A stretch of 64,000 nucleotides of DNA from Scilla litardierei (Eukaryota; Streptophyta; Magnoliopsida; Asparagales; Asparagaceae): NCBI GenBank assembly GCA_030789695.1, contig CM061142.1, forward strand, positions 145,051,637-145,115,636, in the 5' to 3' direction. The notes beneath the pieces are model-generated. The model made no database searches, had not been told where the DNA came from, and worked only from the letters and a program-made list of their open reading frames with translations. This document shows, piece by piece, positions 52,409 to 64,000 of this stretch (position 1 is the first letter of the stretch; every line of letters starts with the position of its first letter). A program made the position numbers and the translations under genes.

Positions 52409-55400
52409 ACTTGGCTTCCAAAAGGCTAATCCTCTTGGACCCAACAAACATTGGGTACCATAAGCTTATGGTATAGTATATAGGTACCCAAGAGAAAGAA
52501 GAAGAGTAATAAATGTCTTATTAGCTCTAAAGGGAAAGGATGGATTCTTGATAGTGGTTGCTCCAAACACATGACAGGAGATCCCTCGTTGCTCTCCGAA
52601 GTGATTAGCATCAAGGATGGTGCAACGGTCACTTTTGGAGGTAATTAAAAGGGAACCATCATTGGAGTAGGTATCGTTGGTAATCCATCAAAACCCTTAA
52701 TTACTAATGTTTTTCTAGTTAGTGGTTTGTGTCACAATCTCATTTCCATTAGTCAACTTTGTGACAAAGGTTACAAGGTTAACTTTGGAGAAGGATTGTG
52801 TACAATTGTTGATTGTGATTTAAATGTTTTATTTTCCAGTATTAGGCGTAAACATATTTATTATTTGAGCTTGCCTAAAACTGTAGAACATTGCTTAGTT
52901 GCTAACACAAGTGAACAACTATTATGGCATCACCGTTTTGGTCATGTTCACTTCAAGCACTTATATAAGTTAGCTAATCATGATCTAGTCAAAGGTTTTC
53001 CTAAGTTTGCTTTTAATAAGAAAAACTTTTGTGATTCATGTCAAAGAGGTAAACTAAGTAAATCTTCATTTAAGCTTAAAGAAGGGATTACTTCTATGAG
53101 GCCCCTAGAACTTCTTCATCTAGATTTATTTGGGCCAACTAGAACCGCTTCTTTAGGTAATGCTCTTTATGGATTAGTCGTCGTCGTCGAATTTTCTAGA
53201 TTTACTTGGGTTTCATTCTTAACTAATAAGAATGAAGCTCATGAAGAGTTTACCAAATTTGCAAAGAAGATTCAGAATCTTTTAGGATCCACCATTATCA
53301 CTATTCGTGGTGATCATGGAGGAGAATTTGAGAATGAGTCTTTTACTAAGTTTTGTGATGACTCCGGGATAACTCATAACTTTTCCTTTCCTCATGCACT
53401 ACCATAAAATGGGGTTGTAGAAAGAAAGAATAGGACTCTTATTGAGTGTGCTCGCACTATGCTCCATGATAGTCATTTAGGGCTACAATTTTGGGCAGAA
53501 GCGGTGCACACGGCATGTTATGTGCTCAATAGGATCCTAGTGAGACCCCGAACGAACAAAACTTGTTTTGAGTTGTTTTATGATAAAAAGCCTCAAGTTA
53601 AATATTTTCGTGTTTTTGGTTCAAAATGTTTTATAAAGAACACATTTTGTTATTTAGACAAATTTGAGCCAAGATCCGATGAAGGAATTTTTGTTGGATA
53701 TTCCATACGTAACAAAGCCTACCGGATATACAACAAAACTTCTTCAACGATTGAGGAATCACTTCACGTATCTTTTTATGAAGATTTTTATTTTCCTCAT
53801 GTTGATGATGATAATGTAGATATTCTTTGTGATTCTCTTAATAATGTTAAGATTAATGATTCTATTGTTGAGACTAACACTTCTAACGAAATTGTTGAAG
53901 TTGTTCCTAGTGATATAGGTATACCCAAAGCTTATCCGACAGTTCGTAACCATCCCCATAACCAAATAATTGGAGATATTTGTGTAGGTGTTCGAACGAG
54001 GTCGAGAATAGAAGAATTCTCTCATTGCGCATTTGTATCTACCATTGAGCCAAAGAACATCCAAGAAGCTTGTGAGGATATCTCTTGGACAGTGGCAATG
54101 GAAGAAGAACCAATGCAATTCGAGAGAAACGAAGTTTGGGAACTCATACCTCTTCCAAGTGGTCACCAAGTCATTGGGACCAAATGGATCTTCAAGAACA
54201 AGACGGATGAAAATGAGGTAACCACACAGAACAAAGCAAGGTTAGTAGCTCAAGGCTACCTGTACGAGGAAGGTATTGATTTTGAAGAATCTTTTGCCCC
54301 CGTAGCTAGATTAGAAGCTATTAGGTTGCTTTTATCTTTTACATTCCATAAGAATTTTAAACTATTTCAAATGGATGTTAAAAGTGCATTTTTAAATGGG
54401 TTTGTCAATGAAGAAGTTTATGTTTCTCAACCTCCCGGTTTTATTCATGAAAAATTTCCAAACCATGTTTTCAAACTTAAGATAGCGTTGTATGGGTTGA
54501 GACAAGCTCCTAGAGCTTGGTATGATCGACTTAAGACCTTTCTTTGGAATTTAGGTTTTAAAATGGGAGAAGTTGATTCTACACTCTTCATTAAAGATTT
54601 TGAAAATGACATTCTTTTGATTCAAGTTTATGTAGACGATATTATTTTCGGTTCTACTAACTTTAATCTTTGTCAAGAATTTTCCAAGTCTATGAAGGAT
54701 GAGTTTGAGATGAGCCACATGGGAGAGCTCACCTACTTCCTTAGATTGCAAATTCAAAAAATGGAGAATGGCACATTCATACATCAGACAAAGTACACAG
54801 GGGAGCTTATTAAGAGATTCGGGATGGAATCGTCTTCGAGCAAAAGGACTCCCATGAGTACTACTACTCATCTACACAAGGATGAAAGCGGAAAAGATGT
54901 AGACGTTCGTCTATATCGAGGTATAATCGGTAGCTTACTTTACTTAACCGCTAGTAGGCCCGATATAATGTTTTCCGTATGCCTATGTGCTAGATATCAA
55001 GCTAGACCTAAGGAGTCACACTTGATTGCGGTTAAACGAATATTTCGTTATCTCAATCAATCTCTAGATTATGGGTTACTTTACCCTAAATCTAGCACAT
55101 ATGAGTTAATCTCATATAGTGATGCCGACTTTGCCGGATACAAGTCCGACAGGAAAAGTACTAGTGGCACCTGCATTTTCTAGGAAATTCCTTAGTTTCT
55201 TGGTTTTCTAAGACACAGAATTCGGTGTCATTGTCCACGACTGAAGCGGAATATATTACCGCGGGTCTTGCATGTGAACAAGTTCTTTGGATGAGACACA
55301 CTCTTAGTGACTATGGTGTCAATTGTGATACTTGCCCTATCATGGTTGATAATTAAAGTGCTATTTGTCTTTTCAAGAATACGGTACACCACTCCCATAC

Positions 55401-55578
55401 CAAACACTTAGACGTAAGACACCATTTCATAAATGATCATGTAGCTAAGAAGGACATCATCTTAGAGTACATTGAAACCCAAAAACAAATTGCTGATATC
55501 TTCACTAAACCTCTTAAAGAAGATTCATTTGTGAGGTTGCATGGAGAATTGGGAATTATGGGTGAATCTGAAATCTAG
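52409..55578 (+). pseudogene. pol: B pol (broken)
   Basis: Protease DSG at 52550-52558, integrase, reverse transcriptase (YVDDIIFGS near 54630) and RNase H as in A. Stops shared with A: 52427, 52481, 53405 and 55354. Private lesions: TAA at 52646, one-base deletion near 55173 in RNase H, and loss of the conserved Asp pair before FSRF in integrase (VVVEFSRF). The stop that breaks RT in A is absent, so integrase tail to RNase H is open for 574 codons (53459-55180). Confidence 0.92.
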
Positions 55579-55654
55579 AAGCTCAATCATTCATGTTATA
55601 ACTCTTTTGAGCTCATATCATTTTGTTGCCTATCTTCATGTGCTTTATTATATA

Positions 55655-58600
55655 CTAGTCATAACCCGTGCCCGCGGGCACGGTTCATTTAAGATTTTCC
55701 CCGCGAAATATTTGTTCCCAAACATTATTTACACAGTCAAATTTGTGCTGAACAACAAATTCGGCGTAGAACAATAAATTCGGTGAGGGCGCCCTTGTGT
55801 TGGAACAATAAATTAGCATAAAAAATTTAGCGGGGCGCCTTCGGCGCGGGGCGCTATTCTCATCTTGTTGCCTCATGCTTCAAAGAGACTGTGGGCCCCG
55901 CGTTAAGGGAGTGAGCATTCGATCCACAGAATCATTCAATCTTCCGCATTAAGTGTAAGATAAAGTTTTTCTCCCCTCGAAATATTTGTTCTGCAAAAAA
56001 ATATTTCCACAGCCGAAATTGCGCGGAATAAAAAATTAGCGTAAAAATATTTAGCGACACAGGCGCCTTCGGTGCAGAACAAAAAATTCGACGCGGATGC
56101 ATTCGACACGGAATAACAAATTAGCGTAAAAAATCGGTGCATTTGCCTTTGGCGCAGAACAAAAAATTCGACGCGTGGAACAAAAAATTAGCGTAAAAAA
56201 TTGTGCGGGCGCCTTCTGCGTGGGAAACTATTCTCATATTGTTGCTCCATGCGTCGAAGAGACGGTGGGCCCCGCGTTGAGGGACAGATCATTCGATCTG
56301 CTGCAGCATTCGATCTGCAGCATTAAGTGCACGTAAAGTTTTTTTCCCAAATGCATTAATTGTGTGCACTCTACTATTCCCTAGAAACTTTCATTCTCCA
56401 TAAAGTTTCATTTCCCAATAGACTTTCATTTTCCTAGAAAGGTTTTCCCTCCAAAATCTCATCTCAACCATTCAGTCCTCAAGATTAAATCCAAGCCGTC
56501 TTTCATCAACCTGTTTGTCCTAGTCAGCTTGTCCTAGTCAGCCCTAGAATTCAAAAACAGTTGTGTATCAACTCTGCGATTTTCCCTACGAATGTATTAT
56601 TTTTCAGTAAACAAACGAAATTAATTTTAGTAACCTCATGGGAACAAAGGTTCTACATTCCAGGTGCAGGTTATGCATCAACTCTGCAATTAGGAGTTAA
56701 CAGGAAATGGAGCTATATTCCAGAATTTATTTACTTGTGCTTTTGCAGAATGTTCGGAAGTATCATCTTTTTATTATTATTTTTTAAAATAGAAATCCTC
56801 GAGTCATATGTTCTCTTTCGTATTTATTCTTTTGAAATGAAAGAACCTTTTAATGGATAAACCCAGAATACTATCATGGAATCTTGTATATACTTCTACT
56901 GCTGGCATATATTTAAGTGTTCTGGAATCTAAGATGCAACGAAAAATCCAATTCCGACTAAATAAAAAAATTTGAACAACCTTTGAAATATCACATAACT
57001 TAGGTATGCCAAAGCCAAATATCCAAAAAATTAAAAGAGAGAAACTCAACACGACATGAATTATTCATTTGTTTTATACATTCACTCATTCATCTTTGAA
57101 AGATTTCCTGCCAATAACACATAGATGGAGTAATAAGACATGGAATAATAAATATTTGATATCTCACTCACTGAAGATGCAACAAATCATCCAATTTCGA
57201 CTAACTAAAAAAATTTGAAGGTACAACCTTTGAAATATCACATAATTTAGGTATGCCAAAGCCAACTATCCAAAGAATTAAAAGAGAGAAACTCAACACG
57301 GCATGAATTATTCATTTGTTTTATACATTCACTAATTCATCTTTGAAAGATTTCCTGCCAATAACACATAGATGGAGTAATAAGACGTGAAATAATAAAT
57401 ATTTGATATCTCTCTCACTGAAGAACAATGGTTCAAGAACATTTAAGGTTGCCATCTTGTGTTTTCCAGTTGTTGTAGCAATGGCTTTCTTCCTTGTGAC
57501 CGTAGGTGCCTAACAGAACATAGAGGTAGGTCACATCACTTGTTGCAAAAGAACATGCACAGCTTCTTATAGGATGTCGCCGAGCATTTTAACTCACATG
57601 CAGGTCCACATTTTGCGCTGCATCAAGAACACAATAAGCAATTGTGTCAGGTTTTATTTTTGATTTCACTTAGCATTATCTATGTTATCTACTTGTAAGC
57701 TAGTAATAAGAAGTATTGCAAACATATGGTCAGTGCGAAGGATTCCCTCTCCACCGGCCTAAAGATAGTGAAGATTTCTTCCATACACAGGAACTCTCAC
57801 ATTTTCCAGCCTTCAGGACATGCAGATAGCAATATATAGATATACACATAGTAGAAACTCAAGCCTCAAATTCTAATGCAAAATAGCACTCATATCTTAA
57901 AATCTCTTTTTATTAATTCATGAATTCCAGTAATTTAATTTATACAGGATGATGTCTTACATATGATTTCTGGGATATGCTGGTGTTGTGCCATGCTTTG
58001 TGAATCCTCTACCATTTGCAACCTTTGATCTCGCGCTCGAGCTGGATATGTCACCCAAGCCTACATACACGGGATGATCTCAGTAATTTAATTTATATAT
58101 GATGCTGACTTACATGTGGATTAATCAAATTTACATATACCTCAAACATTGCATGTCTGTAAGTATGTGTATGAATCATATTTACATCAAAGAACACATG
58201 CGTGCTTAATTTAACATTGAACTAAGACATTACATGTCTCCCATCCTGTATAATGAGAAGTATGCGGGTTCAAGTTCAGATTGAACTAAAACACCCTTAT
58301 CTAACTTGCATATACCACAAAGAACACATACTTATATATTGTTCTCAATCTAAAACATTGAACTAAAACTTACAGATGAAAACATTACATGTCTATGAAT
58401 CATATTTATGTCTGTAAGTTCAAATTTTAGTTCAATTTTTTAGTCCAAATTGCATGTTCAAATTTAAATTTAACATCATGTATTATGCATAATGTGTATT
58501 AATCAAATTTAACATATACCTCAAACATTGAATATCTGTAAGTATGTGTTTTATTTAATAACACACTGCCTACAAAGAGCAATGTGCACCCAAGCAAACA

Positions 58601-61600
58601 CCTTGCATCCAAGCAAATAATATTTACACATCAAGGAAGACCACATTTTAGTTCTCTAAATAATCTTGTATTCTCACAAAAGAACAAAGAATCAATACTG
58701 AAGAATTGAGCTTCATTCAGTTATCCAGTTAGAACTAAGCGAAAGAGAACTTGGTAAATTTTAATTGAAAAATCTTGTTCTAGATGTATATATACATGAA
58801 ACTGCATATGGAATCAAGAATTTTTGGGATGATTCCCACCGAGCAAGCCGATGATTTACTACGATATGATAAGCTCTTTTCCTGCATAAATTCCTAACAC
58901 ACACTGCATATAGTCCTAACACACAATGCAAAATTAAAATGCAAGGATACATCTTTTCCTGCCACTAACTGTACTACCATCCATCCTTGTTACCTTCGCA
59001 CAGCAAAGACTCCAATAAATTCTAAATCCATCCATCCGTGTTACCTTTGCATTACAAATTCCTCTATAATCTGCTCTAATCTTTCACTGGATCCACTAAA
59101 TTCAAAGTTATGTTCTCCAGTTATTTCTAAAAGAATATGGAATTCAGTAATGAAACTAAAATAGGAGAATATTTCTGATAATTTAACACATACAAAAACA
59201 AAACCATCGCATTTATGAATCATAATCTTGTATTTCAGCATTCCTTCAGATAACATGGATGCAGAAAAAATGAGGCCATCATTATTCCCAAATACATCAT
59301 ATAATATACCACAAAATCCATTCCATAAGAACAGAACTTGTGAGCTAAATTCCATAAGAACAGAAATTGACAATCAAATTAATGATTAATTGAACAAAAA
59401 AGCTCTAGATAATACGTAGGTCTTGATGGCAAAATCCTTGAAAGGGAGTAGATATATAAATATATAACATTGTCTAGTTGCAGCATAGTTCTGATAATTT
59501 CTCCGAAGCTTTTATCAAAACTGGATATGATACACAAAAACGTCAAATTTACCTCAAAATAAGATTTACATCAGGAATCATCCCATGGCAGTCGTCTCGT
59601 GATTGATGCCCCTTTCATATCCTCTCCCCACACAGTAACTATCTTAGGCAGTCGTCTCGTGAAGTAAATCTTCATGAATCTTCTCTTCCTCGGTGCTCTT
59701 ACTTCCTGTGAAAACCTCAACATGTAGCACTTTAGGAATAGAATACATATTCTGCAGAAACTCATCCCACTCTTTTTCAAAAGGCTGCAATATTTAATGG
59801 AATACGCTAAATATCACCTCAAAATGATGTATAATCTTTGCCACTAAAAAGCTGAACTTATGTATATCAAATCAGTCGGCTCGCTCACCATTGTGTTACT
59901 TGGAGGTGCAACTTCCTCAAACATGTTATCTTCAACTTTTGACTAGCATAAAAATCGTTACAGAGTACATAAACCTTGAATTAAATATGACCATGGGATT
60001 TATAAATTATACATCAATTCTGGGGATAACATGTTATTAATTACATAAACCTTACATAAACCTTGCATTAAGTACCATGGGATACCAATTGCACCGTAAA
60101 CCTTACATAACATGTTAACAATTCTGGGTTTACCTTACATAACATGGGATACCTTACATGTTGAAGATAATATGGGTTTACCTTACATGTTATGGGATAC
60201 CATGGTATTTAATTGCAACGTAAACCCAGAATTGCTATGTTGATTAATTTATGTATGTTATTAATACATAAATTCTGTATGGCTTCGCTCACCTTACATA
60301 AACCTTGCATTAAATACATAAACCTTGCATTAATTAATAACATGTATTCTGTATGGCTTGCCATGCTCTAATTTACATAAGTTGAAGATAACATGTTATC
60401 TTCCAGTTGCAACGTAGTCCTCACGCTCGACAGTAATGGGTTTTCGGGGCAGTCATGTGATTCATTAAATCAATATGACCATGCTCTTCAACACCACATC
60501 ATCTTCATCAACATACTCTAATATGAAAAAATATATAAATAAGCACAATACATCCGAGCTATGACCAACAAATCAACTAATATAATAAAATGCAAGTTAT
60601 TTTGGCAAAAAAGGTTAAAGAAACAGATGACCTTCGTTGGATTGGGCATTGGTGGTTGAAGAGTACATGGAGACTGAATACCACAAAGATCTCAACTTCA
60701 TCGACAACTTATAGAAAGTATCTTCTTTCTTCTAAAACTTCAAGATTATTACATTACGACGAACAAACACACATACAAAGAAATAGTCCGTGTGGGAAAA
60801 AACGTGATGTGGTGGACTATTATACCCATTTAATGCATGAATCCAAATTTATTCAAGTGTACAATGCAAATGCAAGGCAAAGCGTAACATACAATCTCAG
60901 TGGCCTTGATTTGTTGATATGTCACATTCTTTTGTGGGATAACCTTCTCTAATATCTCGTGATCCGAATCCTCCATAGTTTCTAACCAAACAAAATACAA
61001 ATCCCAAATACAACAACGGCTTGTAAAATTGGCTGAAAAATAAGACACTAAATGTTGATTACCTTTTGTTTACTTAAAACATACTCCTTTCCATATTCCT
61101 TTCTCATTGATATTCCCACCAGCATGATGACTGAACTTTTTGATGCACAAACATGGTAAGAGTATGAAAAGAGACAAAAACACTTATGTTTTGTTGTTTG
61201 GATAATAATTTTGATAGCAGTTTATCTTACAATTAATAAACCAAAGAATGCACCAATAATCAAACTAAGGACTGTTTTATAATTTAGCTTGAATATGTAC
61301 ATAAGCAACACAATCACCAAATTTCCATATTTTCAATTCTCAGTGAACCAACACTCCATGTGTAGAATAAATTCCAGCTTCAAAAATCAGCAACAATCTC
61401 GATACTAAATCAAAACAACTTTTTTAATTTAAATGGGAGAGTACATCAAGCCCAAGTTATCACCTGAACGATTGGAGACTCGCAGGGTGAAGACATCACC
61501 AGAGACTCAAATGACCCTTTGGGATGCAAGTCGAAGGACTGTTCGCAAACTATCCCGCGATTAAGCCCGTTAACAATCGAAAAACCCATCTCATTTCACA

Positions 61601-63042
61601 TCACCGTCTTCCCCTTCTTCATTTGGTTCTTCATTCTCCGTCCTTATCTGCAACAACCAAAAGGGTCATGTTCGGGATTTGTGAGCCAGTTTCGTCAAAA
61701 GAGGGGAAACAAACAAAGTAACAGCAATGCAAAATTTAACAGTAACAATTATTATGAACAAAATTAACAAACCAAATTATTATTAATAAAATTAATAATA
61801 AAAATTAACAGCTCTTTGCAGAGCTCTATTGATCAAACAAAAATTATTATCAACAAAAAGGACTTTTATTTATGGTCAATTAACAGTAAAACAAAGAGAG
61901 GGGGGACCTTGTCCTTGTGACGCTTGTAGAAAAGATCCAAGTATTTCTTGGCTTCCATCTCAACTTCTCTGCAATTCAGAAAAAAATTAACGGAAATAAA
62001 ATGGTGCCGAAAATAAATTAAAAAGGCAACTTTCCAAAGATTGCTTACTTGTTCTTTCTTCTTCTTTATATGCAACCACCGAAAGGTCTTTGTTCAGGAT
62101 TTCGAAGCCGGTTTCGTCAAAAGAGGAGAAATAAGCAAAAAATACTGCCCCCATCCCTTTTCAAAGTAATGCCGATCTTTGAAGAACTATTAATCAAACA
62201 AAAATCAGTATCAAAAAGGGACTTTTATTTATTGTCATTTAACATTATAACAAAGAGGGGAAGACCTTGTTCTTGTGACGCTTGTAGAAGAGATCTCAGT
62301 ATTTCTTGGAATCCCTCGCATTCTTCTCTGCAATTCGGGAAAAAAATTAACGGAAAGAGCTCAAAAATTGAGAGAAAAATCGATAAAAATGGTGGAAAAA
62401 ATGAAGAAAATAGGCCCCATTTGAAAGAGATCACAAATTGAGAGAAAAATAGATAAATAGATGAAAATGGTGGCAAACATAAATAAAAGAAGCATCTTTC
62501 AAGAAAGGGTCGGTATCCTCTTCGTCTCATCAATTTTTGCTTCGCTTCTTTCTGTCAATCAGTCGAGCGAGTCGATGTTAGCTTCAAAAAGACCCTCGAA
62601 AGCGCTTTAGCCACTGGGAGATCCAAGATTTTGGGGGTTTCCTCAAAAATTAGGGTTTTGGGAGGATGAAGGCTCGAAATTGGTAGAAAAGGAAGAAGAG
62701 GTGGGGTTTCTTTGGTGCGAGGGCTTCTTTGGTGCAGTTTTATGAAGGGGCGACATTGACGGCTCGAGGGCTTCTTTGGGGCATTTAGATTATCTGACAC
62801 TGTGGGGGGATAAAGTAAGGTCATGCACAGTTTTTGAGCTGTTTTGAAAGTTTTAAGTTCCCAACGCATTTCCCTTCCCCCAAAATTGAAAAGTTTTTCA
62901 TTTAAAATTTTCTTAAAACTACATCCCAACCGTTGATTCATCAAGATTAAATCTCAGCCGTCTTTCTATCAACCCTTTTGTCCTAGTCAGCTTGTCCTAG
63001 TCAGCCCTAGGATTCAAAAATCACTATCAAATGTATAATAGA
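55655..63042 (-). mobile_element. Helitron inside B, uninterrupted
   Basis: Same ends and site as in A: minus-strand TC start at 63042 and CTAG end at 55655, with the 18-base terminal palindrome at 55666-55683. 7388 bases. It contains the same subterminal repeats, the 247-base tandem duplication (about 56933-57422), exon-like blocks (about 57964-58063, 59045-59361, 59644-59784, 60830-61048), short-repeat swarm (59969-60374) and duplicated exon module (about 61650-62340). No Rep/helicase is seen. D's empty site is AAATATATAACATTG around 59459-59473. Confidence 0.88.
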
Positions 63043-63237
63043 TATGTGATTAAGAAAGGCAATTATGATTTAATTGATTTCATGAGTTTTTGAGATTGAT
63101 TGTAGTGATTTGTGTTTCAATGGAATTATTGTTTTTACATTGTTTTTTTCGATGTATTTGTGATTAGAGTATATGTCCTAAGGTGAGTGTTCTTATTCTC
63201 TGGAATTCTATCTCACTGTGCATTTTTGGACCAGGAC

Positions 63238-63592
63238 AGACGACTGCCTTTCCTTCGACAGTCGACTGCCCTACTCTATCTCCTCAGTCTTAGAATTGGT
63301 ATCTTTCGCACAGCCGACTGATGAATGTTTTACAGTCGACTGTTAGTTTAACAGGCGACTGTATTTTAGTCATCAGGCGACTGTTCTCTCTGTCGAATTC
63401 TCACAGTGCTCTCTGATGTTTTGATGAACTGTATTAATTCTCGGCCAGTTGACTGTTGAGTATATGTCAGTCGACTGTCCAATGGATAGGCGACTGCATA
63501 TTACTTGCCAGTCGACTGCCCATCTTTCTGAGCTTTATTGTTATCACTTCATCCAGTCGACTGACATTTGTTCATCAGTCGACTGTTTTCTT
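63238..63592. repeat. CAGTCGACTG array upstream of B env-like gene
   Basis: Same array as 37922-38280 in A, with a few unit changes such as CAGGCGACTG at 63376 where A has CAGTCGACTG. Confidence 0.9.
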
Positions 63593-63946
63593 TTGAGACG
63601 GTTCAAGTGATTTGCTCCGAGCCGTCGATTCCTTGATCCAATGGCCCAGATTCATTCCCCAACTTTTATATTCGAGAAAGCCCGATCTTTTACCCACGTC
63701 GACTCTCTCTCATCTGATTCGACCGCTTCGACTTCCCGCTCAATTTCTCTTCCAAAACCGTCGATCTTCTTCCCTTCGTGAGTCGATCTCGTGTTGTCGT
63801 TGCCATCGATCTTTTTCTCCCCATTCGTCGTTGCTTCGTCATTCATTCCTCGTATCTCCTCTACTTGGTTTGCTTCTCTCTCTAGCCCTTCGTTTGATTT
63901 GAGTCTATCGATTTCTTCGTCTATTGTTTATCTCTCTCTCGTTTTC

Positions 63947-64000
63947 GTGGCACCCAAAACCAAGGGAAAAGAGAAGATTGTTTCTCCTAAACATCCTAGG
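63947..64000 (+). pseudogene. B env-like ORF, start only
   Basis: First 18 codons (APKTKGKEKI), cut by the window edge. As in A, GTG stands where the start codon is expected, so the start-codon loss predates the A/B split. Confidence 0.75.

Larger units (their letters stand above)
50377..64000 (+). mobile_element. Element B: 5'-truncated copy of A with Helitron
   Basis: Collinear with A from 17374 onward at very high identity: gag-pol (to about 55578), Helitron 55655-63042 at the identical site, palindrome array 63238-63592 and the start of the env-like frame (63947), then the window ends. It lacks D, so it shows D's empty site. Small differences include a 3-base deletion near 50859 and a 1-base deletion near 55173. 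B shares eight in-frame stops with A, so both come from an already broken parent. Confidence 0.93.

Overview
The window looks like repeat-rich (probably pericentromeric or intergenic) nuclear DNA of a flowering plant. I found no host single-copy gene, rRNA, tRNA, CRISPR or bacterial feature. Nearly every base can be assigned to nested transposable elements: Ty1/copia elements of the Sirevirus type (gag-pol followed by an env-like ORF, several polypurine tracts, palindrome-studded LTRs), other copia elements, Gypsy-type LTRs and a Helitron.

Layout. 1-1007 is a minus-strand Sirevirus-type LTR fragment and 1008-3067 a minus-strand Gypsy-type LTR fragment. Element M is a minus-strand Sirevirus. 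Its 3' LTR is broken into three pieces (3068-4120, 14878-15262, 42798-42863), and its env-like gene, pol and gag run from 45243/43765 back to 50376. The first break in M's LTR is a Gypsy-type solo LTR (4121-14872, TSD ATTTC), itself split by copia element C1 (5579-13510). The second break is Sirevirus A (plus strand, 15263-42792, TSD AAAGA). A holds a Helitron (minus strand, 22656-37733) between pol and its env-like gene, and that Helitron is split by copia-type element D (minus strand, 26471-34151, TSD TATAT). At 50376/50377, M's truncated gag meets head-to-head the truncated gag of Sirevirus B (plus strand, 50377 to beyond the window). B is a near-identical copy of A with the same Helitron at the same site (55655-63042) but without D.

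Relative order of events, from nesting and shared lesions: a Helitron entered a Sirevirus between pol and env; the resulting composite (about 20 kb) was copied, giving A and B, which share eight in-frame stop codons; A has its own LTRs and TSD inside M's LTR; D then entered A only. All gag-pol copies carry nonsense codons or frameshifts, so nothing here looks autonomous. The most interesting signals are not coding: (1) a Helitron carried as cargo by a retrotransposon, (2) palindrome arrays just upstream of the env-like genes whose motif matches that family's own LTR, (3) a 1 kb array of GC-rich tetraloop hairpins in the C1 leader, and (4) two arrays of short hairpins inside D.

All boundaries were read by eye from terminal TG/CA, TSDs, PBS/PPT motifs and A/B comparison. 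LTR-divergence counts are manual approximations.
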